Of a stretch of 64,000 bases of DNA, positions 53,441 to 64,000 are shown piece by piece. Position 1 is the stretch's first letter; each line of letters starts with the position of its first letter. The notes below the pieces were generated by a model. The model worked only from the letters and a program-made list of their open reading frames with translations. It ran no database searches and had not been told where the DNA came from. Made by a program: the position numbers and the translations under genes. Origin of the DNA: Athripsodes cinereus (Eukaryota; Arthropoda; Insecta; Trichoptera; Leptoceridae); NCBI GenBank assembly GCA_947579605.1, contig OX388307.1, positions 6,053,237 through 6,117,236 on the forward strand, written 5' to 3'.

Positions 53441-55892
53441 CAGATCATTAAATGATGTATTTTGGTCTGATCAGTGGTTATATGCTTGATTAAGACGATT
53501 CACGTTTATTAAAATTAGGAGACTGTATATATTTATTGATTTGTATTTTGATTTAATGTTTGCTAAGCATTGGAAACTATTTGGGAGAAATATGAACCAT
53601 CATAATATAATTTAAAAGAATGTAAACGAAAATTATTATTATTATTATTATTGAAAACTATAATATTTTAAATGTGAAAAAAAATTGATTATTTCTTAGA
53701 TAGCCATACTAAAAAATATTTAATTATTTACTATTATTAAAATATTGAATTAATAATATTATACATATTGTGTAAAAAGATTTAGTACATATATATTGTT
53801 ATTATGTTAATAAATTTAGGAATATTTTGGTATTTATGTGAATATCACGCCATTTTTTAACAAAATAATGTGTATAGCAGCTAAAAACAAATTTCGATTC
53901 CAATGATTGTGTAATTTAAAAAGAGAACAATAATTGTGAATTTGACAGTTTTTGAAGCTGATTCCATAGATAAATTAGTATTTTTTTTTGTTCATTTCTC
54001 TGCGCATTTTGTATAAAAAAGTTAATTTAAATTTTATAAAAATAATGGATTCATTGAACAAATACACACACTAACTTTCAATAGGAATTGACAGATATAA
54101 AATATTTATTCTAATGTTTCTAAGAATCACTTTTAACAATTTTATTATGTGGCTATGTGTGGTTGTTATTTACAAGCACACGTTTTAAATAATTTTTGTT
54201 AAATTTGAAAATATGCAGTTTTTTTTATAATTTTTTTCGCAAGTATTAACGATGATTAGGCAATGTACTGCTATATTGAAAAGGCAGATTTTAGTAAAAT
54301 ATGTGATTGGCAAAAAGACTTTTAAATTTACCGCTTTTATCGAAACATTCCGTTTAGGACTATGATTATAAAACTATGTAATATTAAACAATGTTTCTAT
54401 CAGTGGTTTCAATAACATACCGGCATTCTGTTTTATTTTTGACAGATATTGATCATTTCTAAATCATCTCATCGAGAATTGAGTTTTTTGCACATATGTA
54501 GTTAGGTACATCACATTTTAATTGTGTATTTTTTTATGAAATTGTATAATAAGTTAAGTGTTCAGTTACTCAATATTTTACAATTGACTTATTTTCTGAT
54601 ATTATGAACACTACTACTAGGTATTTCAAAGTTAAAACACCACCTACATAAAATATTATTATATTTTTCTACAATAACAGTTTACACACATTTAAATTAT
54701 GTTTCTGATGAATAAGTAAGTAAACTAAAATGGATGCTAGCTTTTTAAATTGATAATTTAGTTATTTGTCAATTGTGGTGCCATCATTCAATTGCTGCAC
54801 ACAGATTATGTAAGATAGGTTAGGTTGATTCTGACATTTCATAACCTAACCTATACTTACATAATTAATTAAGGAGATGAAGAATAATTGTGTAATATTA
54901 TAAGCTCTTTAATGACACCGTAATTGACATGTAACATGTTTTGTAAGTATAAATCTAGATAATGATAATTAATTTTGAAAATATATATACCTAATTATTA
55001 TAATAAAATAAAATTATGTACATATTTTTACTGTGATTTTCCCATAAAGGATTTTATTAAGTATTATAATAAAAATAAGGATACATACTAAAAGATGCAT
55101 TTTATAGTTGGTTTAATGAAATAATCATTGTAATAATAACACATTATATTTATAGTAAAAACAAAATTATAAAAAAAACAATAAATTTCATATGCATTTA
55201 CACAATATTTAATAATAAAAAATCATTTACTTTACACTACTTAAGACATCGACATGCAAAAAAGGTAATAGAGTATTTTCCATTCAACGATATTCATTTA
55301 AGTTTTAAAATAATATTCTTTATTTTACCCAAATGTTAAAAGTGCAAAATAAGTGCACATATTTTAAAATATAACATTATCTTCAGTTATGTTTTTCGAA
55401 GAATAGTAATTTTATGATATGCACTGTTTTCGAGTGTAACATTTTCTATGCGTACTTTTGTTGTGTGTAAAAATAAAAAATTTACTGGCCTTGTATTTTG
55501 CAATGTTTTATTGGCTTTTTTCAGGTTTCAAGTTTGTATAGATGTTACAATTGTGTATTTTTATGTGTTTGAAATAATTGTATTATTCGATCATGCTTTA
55601 TATAAATGTCATTTCAATGTGTATTATCTTTCTACGTGTTGTTGGAATAATGCTTAAGCCATGTCTATTATGGAAATGTTTACATTCAAACAATATTTTT
55701 TAACTATACATTATTTTACAGAATTACAAACATAGTTTTAAAAAGATTAATTTAAGAATGACAGTTGACAGATTGCAACATACAAAATATTGGAATTACG
55801 ATTACCACAAATGTCTCGTATCTTTCCATTTTTGTCTATGATTTTAACATTGTGACTGTCAATTAATTAATATTTCCTATATGCTTATAATT
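53441..55892. other. Very AT-rich 3' flank of the host gene
   Basis: No frame, no recognised repeat except the small foldback at 54.8 kb. Confidence 0.45.
54807..54863. repeat. Short foldback with TAGGTTAGGTT arms
   Basis: TATGTAAGATAGGTTAGGTT is mirrored by AACCTAACCTATACTTACAT with one indel. The core contains two TTAGG-like units, but as inverted arms, not a telomeric array. Confidence 0.7.
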
Positions 55893-56024
55893 TGTGAAGT
55901 CATCTGACGCTTGTGCGCTCCAATTGTCAAGCTTTGTTTCACTTTCCCCTACAAAAAGTGCTAAATGGGATAGTGAGACAAAGTTTAACAGTTGGAGCGC
56001 ACAAATGTCATAAGACGTCACACT
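55893..56024. mobile_element. Foldback MITE with long inverted ends
   Basis: TTGTGCGCTCCAA at 55911 and TTGGAGCGCACAA at 55992 head arms of about 44-50 bp around an 18-base loop. Lies about 3.2 kb after the host gene stop. Confidence 0.7.
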
Positions 56025-58344
56025 TTACAAGTGTATTTCAGTTTGATTATGTTATAGGCTTGTAAATAATATTTTTATTTTTAAATAACTTATTGAATAT
56101 AAGTAAAAACGTGATAATATACTTTTACATTTTATTCATTTTTGCTTTGTTTTTATTTATAAGAAAAATTGTTTATGATTCTCGTGTTGCCTGAAAAATA
56201 TTATAACATTATTGGATTATTATCTGATAAAGTTTAGCAACAATACTTGTAATAAAGCGAGACAAATAAACAATTTTATGTGTTTTGGAATCATTTATAT
56301 ACTTATTTTTTTTTAATATGTTCATGCAATTAGTAATCAGGACAAAATATAAAATGCAGCTTTTAAAATAAGAATAAATGAGATTGCAACTATTGTCTCT
56401 GATCAGTGACAATGTTGCCAGAAAAGAAATGAGTTGAGTAAATGATTCCATAACATTGTTTGTTTATTTTTTCTTAAGTTTGAAATAAGTAAGCTAATTA
56501 CACAATTTGATTGTTATTTTAATTATTTTTAATTTTTTTCGTGTGTTGGAAATGTTGTCAACCTAAATAAAATATATACACACTTGTAAATAGAATTTCA
56601 TTCATTGATGATTTGTTTTTTGCGTGATAATATTTATAAAGTTTTTTTTTACTATATTACTGTAACTAAAGAACGAAAAATATTGCATGGACTCAATTTG
56701 ATTTGATTATTTTTTTTGTTACCATATTTTCTTCATTCATTTTTAAATATATCTTACATGCAGTTTGTCCTCTAGCTGCCACGCTTGAGGGACACACTGT
56801 AGTAGCATATCTAAATATTAGTGTGATATTTCTAAAACTAAAAAAAATATTAACTTGTTGGTCTTAATACGAAACGTACATGAAAAGAATGTGTACAAGT
56901 TTAGTCAACATTTTTGAATTAATGAGTTTAATAATATACCTACCATTCATCTTTCACTCCTACCTTAGCGGCGTTTCCCACTAATGGGGTGGCCAGCTGA
57001 CAAAATACATATAACAAACACGCAAGTAATCTTCTCCGTGTCAATAGAAGTTGAGTAATTCAGGATGGGTTGCGTACCTCATCGCTGAACAAAAAAATGT
57101 TAAATATCTTAAAACATGATGTTTTGACATTCAGAAACTTACAGTTGTAGACCTATTATTTACTCCATGAAACTTCATTTATAGACTCCATGGAATATAT
57201 CAATTTATAGGTATTATCAGATAACACTATCAACAGTGATAAAAGATATAAGCCAATGAAGATACTTCATAAAGTATAACCATTCCCTATATTGGCTATG
57301 GTCACTGGTGTTCTTTTTTTAAATAAAAATCAAGTACAAAGGGAATGTGTAAGAATTGAATTTATTCTTATGTTGCACAATGCTACATTGCGTAAAAATG
57401 GTTATATTGTACCTGTTGTCCAGCAACTTTTGGTTCTTGTCTTGGGAAATGTGATCGGGGATTTGAGATTAAAAACATATTAAAATTGGAGAGAGAATGT
57501 ACTTTATTCACCAGAAATATCGATTGAACAGAGAGCAAAGTCATAGATTCCAATGGTTTACATAGATGTCACAAGATACAACCACAGACAATAAAATAAA
57601 TTAAAAATCAATTACATAGAAATTATTTAGGTGGAATCTACGATCATCTCCATGTGTTAACAGTACCCAAACCCAGTAAAACGAAAAATTAATGAATATT
57701 CTAAATATTTATGTTTTTACATTCGAATTATCAATGACATTTGATGTTGCATGATTTTTTTTTTTACATGAACAGTCCATGTAATATTTTTCAATACAAT
57801 ATTTTTTAATATTTTATTATTACTATAAATGTGCATTTTTACTTTTAAAATAAATCTTGCCCATGTATTAATAATAATTATAACTTTAAATGATTATTTA
57901 TCTAATTATTGATATTATTAATATGAAAGATGAATGAATACTAAAAATTGTTTATATAATAATATTTATTGTATCTAAGAAATCAACTGTAAATGAACAC
58001 ACGCTAAATAAAGTAGAATTTACACAAAATTATCATGTGTTTATTTAGATCGCTTACCCTTACACCATTAACCCTCTCACCTTTAATCTTAAACATCAGA
58101 GAAACTTGGACATAATTTTTTAGTGGCATCAAATAAAACGTTAAATTTTTTTTTTTATAAAGAACAAGAACATATTACGCCTGGGAATTTCTCTAAATAA
58201 GCATGAATATCTCAACATATGATGTATATAATATTTTTATGTTTATTTATTTATACATACATCCGTGAGCCTTTTACATGTTATATCATACATAAAAACA
58301 AATCATAATTCCCATTCACAACACAATTGGAGCAAGACAAGAAT
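56025..58344. other. AT-rich intergenic stretch
   Basis: One family A copy at 56.96 kb and a CCCAAACCCAGTAAAAC scrap of SINE S3 near 57.67 kb. Otherwise nothing seen. Confidence 0.4.
56956..57092 (+). repeat. Family A repeat
   Basis: TTAGCGGCGTTTCCCACTAA then TGGGGTGGCCAGC and AATTCAGGATGGG. Confidence 0.65.
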
Positions 58345-58862
58345 GACAATTGAATGAATGAATGAATGAATGAATATTTATTTTCCAGGAAAAAAAAACA
58401 ATAAAATAATGAAGTACATACTACGTTATAAAATAAGGTATAAGTAATCTGTATGGATATTATAAATCAATTAAATACACAATATACCTATATACATTAG
58501 AAGAATAAAAAATATATGAAAAGAGTGATGTGAAGAAAAAACTACATAAAATATTTAAACTGCAAAGGTAGATATTATATAAGTTATAAATACTACAATC
58601 AAAAAAGAAACAGGCCCACCTTCCCAGCGAAGACACGCGGTTCTCAGCCGGGCCACATGTGGCCCGACCGAGAATTGGCGAAGAACAAAATATAATTGGA
58701 AACCAAATTATGTATAACAATTTAAAATTATGTAAATTTAACACATGAAACTTCCATATAAGGCTTAGAAAAGACAACGTCACCTCATTTTGGTAGTGCT
58801 CCGGGCGGGACTTGAACCCGCACTCCCATCTTGTCGCGAGATGTGCTTTGTCCAATTTTAAA
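58345..58862 (-). repeat. tRNA-derived SINE with hairpin body and (TTCA)n tail
   Basis: Reverse: TGGACAAAGCACATCTCGCG, GGTTCAAGTCCCGCC (B box). Body contains the palindrome CGGGCCACATGTGGCCCG (58649-58666) with compensating flanks. Tail is (AATG)n on the plus strand at 58348-58374. Confidence 0.7.
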
Positions 58863-59499
58863 TTAGTCAAATCAAATCAATTGGAAAATTAGTCATGAAA
58901 AATTTAAAAAATTGCAGTGAGAGTGTAAAATGTCAACAAAATATGTCAAGAACAAAAATTATGATACAGTAAGGAGATGTCAAGTAGATAGAAGAAAAAT
59001 TATAATTTATAAGAATTGTAATAGATAACTGAAATGTCAAAAGAAATAATTAATAATACATAAAGATGTCAGAAATTAAATAGGTATATGTCAATATTAT
59101 ATTATAAATTGTCACAGATGGATAGATGAAGGAAAAAAAAACAAAAGATGAAGGAATAATGTTTAGTTGTACTATTTAAAAAAACTTTAAATAAAGTTAA
59201 AACAAACTATTTGTGTTTCTGTATATAAATTAATAAAGAGTTTTACAAAAGAAATGTCATCATTCTCCATCAATATAATATATGTATGCATGTATTTTCT
59301 ATGGATGAATGGGGAAACTCTAATTTTCAAAAATTAGAAAACATGTGTTTAAGCTTAAAAATATATAAGTTTAAAAAAAGAACGAAATCTAGGTACATCA
59401 GTTTTTTAATAGGTAGACCTTATGTCAAAAAGAAGAAATATTCTACTGTTTATGTTCCATTTTCACCAATGGAATTTAAACATATAATAAATTTAATTA
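58863..59499. other. AT-rich stretch with recurring ATGTCAA
   Basis: ATGTCAA or a close variant occurs about eight times in 58890-59110 without fixed spacing. Confidence 0.4.
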
Positions 59500-59675
59500 T
59501 TTTACATCTTACATTTTACATCTTAAATTCGGCGATGAGGTTTGCCACCCATCCTGAATGTCTTGATTTTATATTGGCACGGAGAAGACAGCTTGCATGT
59601 TTTATATGCAGCTGGTCTGCTGGCTACCCCACTTGTGGGATATGCCGTGATGGTATAGTAGTAGTAGTAGTAAGT
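59500..59675 (-). repeat. Family A repeat with long (TAG)n tail
   Basis: Best preserved reverse copy: GCGATGAGGTTTGCCACCC, CAGCTGGTCTGCTGGCTACC, CCACTTGTGGGATATGCCGT then GATGGTA and five TAG units. The R1-like LINE inserted into the tail. Confidence 0.82.
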
Positions 59676-60140
59676 TTGGGATAAAATCATCCCCTTCGTG
59701 TAATTTCTGTCACTCTGAATCCCAAACGTCGGAACATATTTTGTGGGATTGTTCCCACACCGACATCAGTAGGAAAAGAGAGGAGATGCTCGTTGCTGTT
59801 CGTGGTCCATCCTCTGGACCTGTAGGACATGCGGACTTAGTGGCCACAAGGAAAAACTTTTTCGCCTTCAAAAACTTCTGCACTTTCTTTGGTAGCCTAA
59901 TATCCCCTTCAAGTAACTAGCGATACTGCATAGAGAAGAAGGCATATTCCCATTTCTTCCCTTCCCTTTTTGCACCAAATTTTTTTGGTGTGTGGCCGCT
60001 AAATCTAGAGTGCTCCCTCGGGGCAGCATTTCTCGCTTTAATGCGACATTAAATCCTGTTTGTGCATGTGTGTGTCGTTATGGAGATACATATCTCCAGG
60101 TACGACACGAGGTATGTGGCGGGCGCTGCCCTTACAAAAA
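59676..60140 (+). mobile_element. R1-like LINE 3' end inserted in a TAG microsatellite
   Basis: The frame 59672-59920 encodes SPSCNFCHSESQTSEHILWD and C, a C-x2-C...H...C knuckle, ending SPSSN and stop, then about 220 bp of 3' UTR and A6. The 13-bp sequence AGTAGTAGTAAGT flanks it at 59663-59675 and 60141-60153, a good target duplication. 5'-truncated. Confidence 0.78.
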
Positions 60141-60153
60141 AGTAGTAGTAAGT

Positions 60154-61654
60154 AAATTTAATTACTGCCATGTAATATTATTACTGTCAATAATAACATC
60201 ATTCTAAATTTGAATTTTATATTTTAAATAATTAGCAGATAATACCTATATTTTGATAAAGTGCCCTCCACGCAATAGTCATACAGTTTGGAAGTGACTA
60301 CTTCTCTCAGCGGGGGACAATGGACTGGGTCAAGGCCTCCATTTCTAAGGTCATTATCAAACTTACATTGTTATAGTTGGGCAAATCCACTATTGTTATA
60401 CAGCAACATGTAATACCTCCATTTAGCAATATCGAACATGTAATACCTCCGCACCCATGTTACCAAACTGTGGTATATGTTATGGTATATGTACAACTAA
60501 AAATTGCTCTGATCCTGTGCCAAAAAATTAACTCTTTCCACAAGTATAAAAAAAATTACACTACAAATACAACCGCGATTTTATTCCTAATGCCTTCGAT
60601 TAGGTATCAATGTATGTAATTTATTAAGTAATGCGTGTATACTGCGTAATTTCAACATTGAGACATGCACAGTAATTCCGTAGAGTCCAATTCCAACTTC
60701 GTCTATACTCGAACGTTAACGGAACGAAAACGTAACGTGAAAATGTGTTATTGATTCAGGCCTCAGCTGTATATAATAAACACACATGCGGTTTCTTCCG
60801 TGCCAACAAAAAAAAAATCATTCAGGATGGGAAGCAAACTTCATCGTTGAATTCAAGACGTAAATGCCTTTATTTTTCAAACATCTACCTATTACGGGAC
60901 ACTGAAATTTTATGGGAAAGAGTGGGAGACCAATTCTTTGCCGGATGCTCACTTGTGGGATATTATTGCCGCTGTGCAATTTCTCGCAATCAGATTTATG
61001 AAAGATTGTGTAAAACTTCAGTACGACCGGACATTTCGCATTGAATGAAAATATAATTATACTGTTTGTGTAGAATCACGTATAAATCTTAAAAATAATT
61101 TAAAGATTCGTTTGTCATCCTAATAATAAAACAAACAAAATGTTTTGTTAATTATAAAACGTTTCACGTATAATGCGTGTACTCCCGATTTTGCAACACC
61201 ATTGTGATTGATACTGCGAAGCAATTTAGATCTTTATCGTGCGATGTATAAATATCAATATCGCCTGTAGCGTTTTAATGAGTTCTAATAATTCTACATT
61301 TGATTCAAATTTTTCTTAGAACAGTGGAAATGTACCAAACATTTGGCGGGAAGTTGAAAGTACGTGCATACTTATCTACACATAGCTATAATAACTATCT
61401 CTATTTCGCTAATATCTTTTTCACACTTGCTATGTAAGTTACGATAACTTTTATTATCAATATTTGATTTGTGATTATTTGACATTTGACACACAGAGAG
61501 GCCATCTTGCATTGTTTATTGTGATAGTAAGTAAGATTGCAATTTGTTTTTTTATGAATTTGGCACGAAATTTAAATGCTGTTTTATTCTTTATAATAAA
61601 AAAAAATACACCCAGTTTGTCCGTTGTCTAACTCCACATGTAAGAATTGAATGA
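60154..61654. other. Unassigned stretch
   Basis: Contains one headless family A copy; no coding signal. Confidence 0.4.
60762..60962 (+). repeat. Family A repeat lacking its head
   Basis: CATTCAGGATGGGAAGCAAA, CTTTATTTTTCAAACATCTA and GTGGGAGACCAATTCTTTGC. Confidence 0.72.
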
Positions 61655-61790
61655 TTTTATTGTTATTTACTGTATATTGATTACATACCTGATTTGCAGT
61701 GATAACAAAAAAAGACTTACAATTTATTGTAATTGACACACAAAGGACGAGTTTATTCCTTTATATTGCGATGAACGCGTGAAATACCAC
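61655..61790 (-). repeat. Diverged family T tail
   Basis: TTACTGTATATTGATTACAT and GGACGAGTTTATTCC; the GTTAGTTGG part is lost. Confidence 0.45.
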
Positions 61791-61803
61791 CATATCTTTA
61801 CTC

Positions 61804-62182
61804 CAGAGGTTCCCAAACTTTTTTTCTCATGGACCACTTCCAAAAATTTGCTGGTTCCGGTGGACCCCCTGTATTTCTACCCCCCCCCCCGTCGCTAAAT
61901 TTTTGAAATGGTATGGGAATTTGAAATATTTCAAAAACTCCTCGGTTTTCTTACAGAATATTTTCTCACAGTACCTTTTTCTACAATGTACCGGATATTT
62001 GTACCGACTATTGTTTACGTCAATATCTGGTGTTTTTACCGAATATCCGATGCTTTAACTGTGGATTCGTGGACCCCCACTTACGACTGGTGCAACCCCA
62101 TATTTAGTCACCCCATCGTGGACCCCCGTCGAGTCTCCCGTGGACCCCTGGGGCTCCACCTGGACCACTTTGGGAATCACTG
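61804..62182. mobile_element. hAT-like MITE with target duplication
   Basis: Begins CAGAGGTTCCCAAACTT and ends TTTGGGAATCACTG. CTTTACTC (61796-61803) and GTTTACTC (62183-62190) are a 7-of-8 target duplication. It shares a core (C-run, then GGTATGGGAATTTGAAATA) with the element at 9.8 kb. Confidence 0.8.
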
Positions 62183-62282
62183 GTTTACTCATATTGATGA
62201 TAATTCATTGTCAACTATTAAAATAAATCAGATGTTATTATTTATTTATTTATTGTATCACTGGAAATAAAAATAATCACAT

Positions 62283-62402
62283 TATTTGTGTAGTGCATTG
62301 TATGTGTGTATCGTCGCGTTAGTACCCATAATACAAGATTCATCCTAGTTTGGGACTAGCTCGATCTGTGTGAATTGTCTATGTATATTATAAAAAAAAA
62401 AA
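62283..62402 (+). repeat. SINE tail, family S3
   Basis: TAGTACCCATAATACAAGAT, TTTGGGACTAGCTCGATCTG, TGTGAATTGTCTATG and a poly-A run at 62391-62409. Confidence 0.7.
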
Positions 62403-62659
62403 AAAAAAATTATATATTTCTTGATCGAGTAATTAATTACTCACATGTTTCGATTAATTTTCCCATGACAAATATGACGTAAAGTGAATTAAGATTATTA
62501 CGAACACAATCAGTGATAAATGATTTAAACTTACATTATATTTATATACCTACTAGGTAATTGCTAATAAATTCATTAATTAATTCATATTATCGTCATG
62601 GTATTCTCCGCAATTGAGATAGTCATAAAACTAAATTCATGTAGGTACAGATATAGGGT

Positions 62660-63860
62660 AAGGTTGCTTTAGTCGTACCACGGCCTAAGTCGTACCCCGG
62701 CAATATCTTATCTGATAGTTATAAATTGCACCATCTAGTGTCGTCAATCTGAACTTTTTAATTGAGTGAGCGAACGTATAAAAGTGGGCGGCCGGCCGGC
62801 TTCCTGAAGCAAAAATATTGAAAAAGTAAGTTTTTGAACAGTTTTCATTAAATTTTTTGACTCATTTGTAAGCTTTTTATGGCAGGAATGTGATACTTAC
62901 CTATTTTCTTTGTTTACGTTTATTTGTAAGACGTATCTGGCAATAGTTTACGCATATTCAAACGGTACTACATTTTGAGGTTACGTCAGTGGTTTTAGTT
63001 TTAAACATAGAAGACCCCGGCGCTTAAGTCGTACCTGTGCAAAAATCCTTACTCGTACCGGTACGACTTAGGTATTAAGAAAATTGTTTAATAATTGACT
63101 TAACATTTTATCAGGTAGGTAATACCTAAATATGATGAAGAGAAAGTACTTGGATGCAGGAGGACATGGACGAAGCTTTAAACATACAAACCATCACGCC
63201 GCTTCCCTTGCGGGGTAGGCAGAAAGGATCGAGCGTCACTTCTTTCTATCATTGCATACTTCTTTCGCTTCTGTCGCTGTCATACAATTCCTCATGCAAG
63301 CTCTCTTGTTCAATGTGCTCAACACGTGACCGTCCTGTAGGAATTGATTTAAATGATCTTGCCATTTGATCCTCGGACGTCCACGTCTCCGAACACCATT
63401 CCTCTCAGCCAAATATATCTTCTTGGTCATTCTGTCCTCATTCATTATTTCCACGTGCCAAAACCATCTTAATTTATTTATACTCATCCTTGTAATTACA
63501 CCAACTTTCATTCCACATTCCTTTACTCCTTTCTTATATCACTGAAACATCGAACACAGAAACATCGGAATGGAGAAATTGGATTTAATGAATCCCGTAG
63601 AAGATTTTTTTTAAGATATAATAATTCTATTTTCTGTGTTATTTACTAAATAATTAGGTTTGACAAAAAAATGTTTTAAGTTAATCTCAGACTGCATTGT
63701 TTATATTTTTTTAGTTATTCATATATCTGGTTATTGAGTATTTTTCTATATAGTTTATTATAGTGTTCAAAAGGTATATTTTCGAAGTACGACTAAGGCT
63801 ATAGGTGGTACGACTTAGGCGACTAGGCGCCTTAGTCGTACCGAAGGTATATTTTTGAAA
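62660..63860 (+). other. Region with repeated GTCGTACC motif, TATA box and splice donor; possible end of a DNA transposon
   Basis: GTCGTACC or its complement at 62672, 62689, 63028, 63060, 63786, 63807 and 63835, plus CTCGTACC at 63052. TATAAAAG at about 62777, then a GC-rich stretch and AAAAAGTAAGT, a donor-like site. A LINE family B fragment splits the region. The other end would lie beyond the window. Confidence 0.4.
63175..63535 (-). pseudogene. LINE ORF2 C-terminal fragment, family B
   Basis: Open reverse frame: KVGVITRMSINKLRWFWHVE, KKIYLAERNGVRRRGRPRIK, NKRACMRNCMTATEAKEVCN. Closest match in the window to the copy at 3.1-3.5 kb, which has a stop in place of the W. It sits inside the GTCGTACC-motif region. 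Confidence 0.8.
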
Positions 63861-64000
63861 AACGTTAAAATACCTATTTTGTTAAAAGATTTTCAAATTT
63901 CTATGATTGTCGATTAAAAGGCAACTAAATGAAGATTTAATATATGCAGATGATTTTGTTTTATTTTAATTGCACTAAATATTATAGCATTATTTCCTTA

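Noticed and set aside
54818..54855. TTAGG-like telomeric sequence
   Set aside because: Only two units per arm, arranged as an inverted repeat; not a telomeric array.
61908..62270. 120-codon frame
   Set aside because: It lies across the hAT-like MITE and its right flank and is explained by that element.

Overview
The window is AT-rich animal DNA with spliced genes, long introns and very dense transposon remains. It reads as an insect nuclear genome. The one host gene resembles an insect family of extracellular proteins built from domains of unknown function, and the mobile elements (Ty3/gypsy with a DUF7041-like Gag, jockey/CR1-, RTE- and R1-like LINEs, tRNA-derived SINEs, hAT- and piggyBac-like MITEs) are typical of insects. 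The order (Hemiptera, Lepidoptera or other) cannot be settled from the sequence alone.

Layout. Positions 1-18660 hold no recognisable host exon. They are a mosaic of LINE 3' ends, SINEs, MITEs and palindromes, including a 127-bp near-perfect palindrome at 5.2 kb and a hAT-like MITE nested in a LINE with a perfect 8-bp target duplication at 13.5-14.0 kb. Positions 18665-24613 are a complete, apparently intact Ty3/gypsy retrotransposon: two 573-bp LTRs with one difference seen, a primer-binding site, Gag, Pol in the -1 frame behind an A AAA AAC slippery heptamer, a polypurine tract and a 4-bp target duplication. Positions 24.6-40.5 kb are again repeats, with tandem arrays of 119-bp and 51-bp units at 27 kb.

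Positions 40581-52716 carry the only convincing host gene, on the + strand: twelve exons whose phases all join, coding 581 residues to the stop codon. The first exon or exons, with the start and signal peptide, are missing or only weakly suggested. The protein has many cysteines, four N-glycosylation sequons, a dibasic RKRR site and a hydrophobic C-terminus, so it is probably secreted or anchored at the cell surface. Its introns have collected a jockey/CR1-like LINE with an open reverse transcriptase, a 25-bp tandem array, a giant inverted repeat, SINEs and a hAT-like MITE.

Positions 52.7-64 kb are the AT-rich 3' flank followed by more repeats: an R1-like LINE end inserted in the TAG tail of another repeat, a hAT-like MITE with target duplication, and at the right edge a region with a repeated GTCGTACC motif, a TATA box and a possible splice donor that may be one end of a DNA transposon.

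The gypsy Gag and Pol would act together as a retrotransposon. The host gene acts alone as far as this window shows. Most other elements are fragments that cannot move by themselves.
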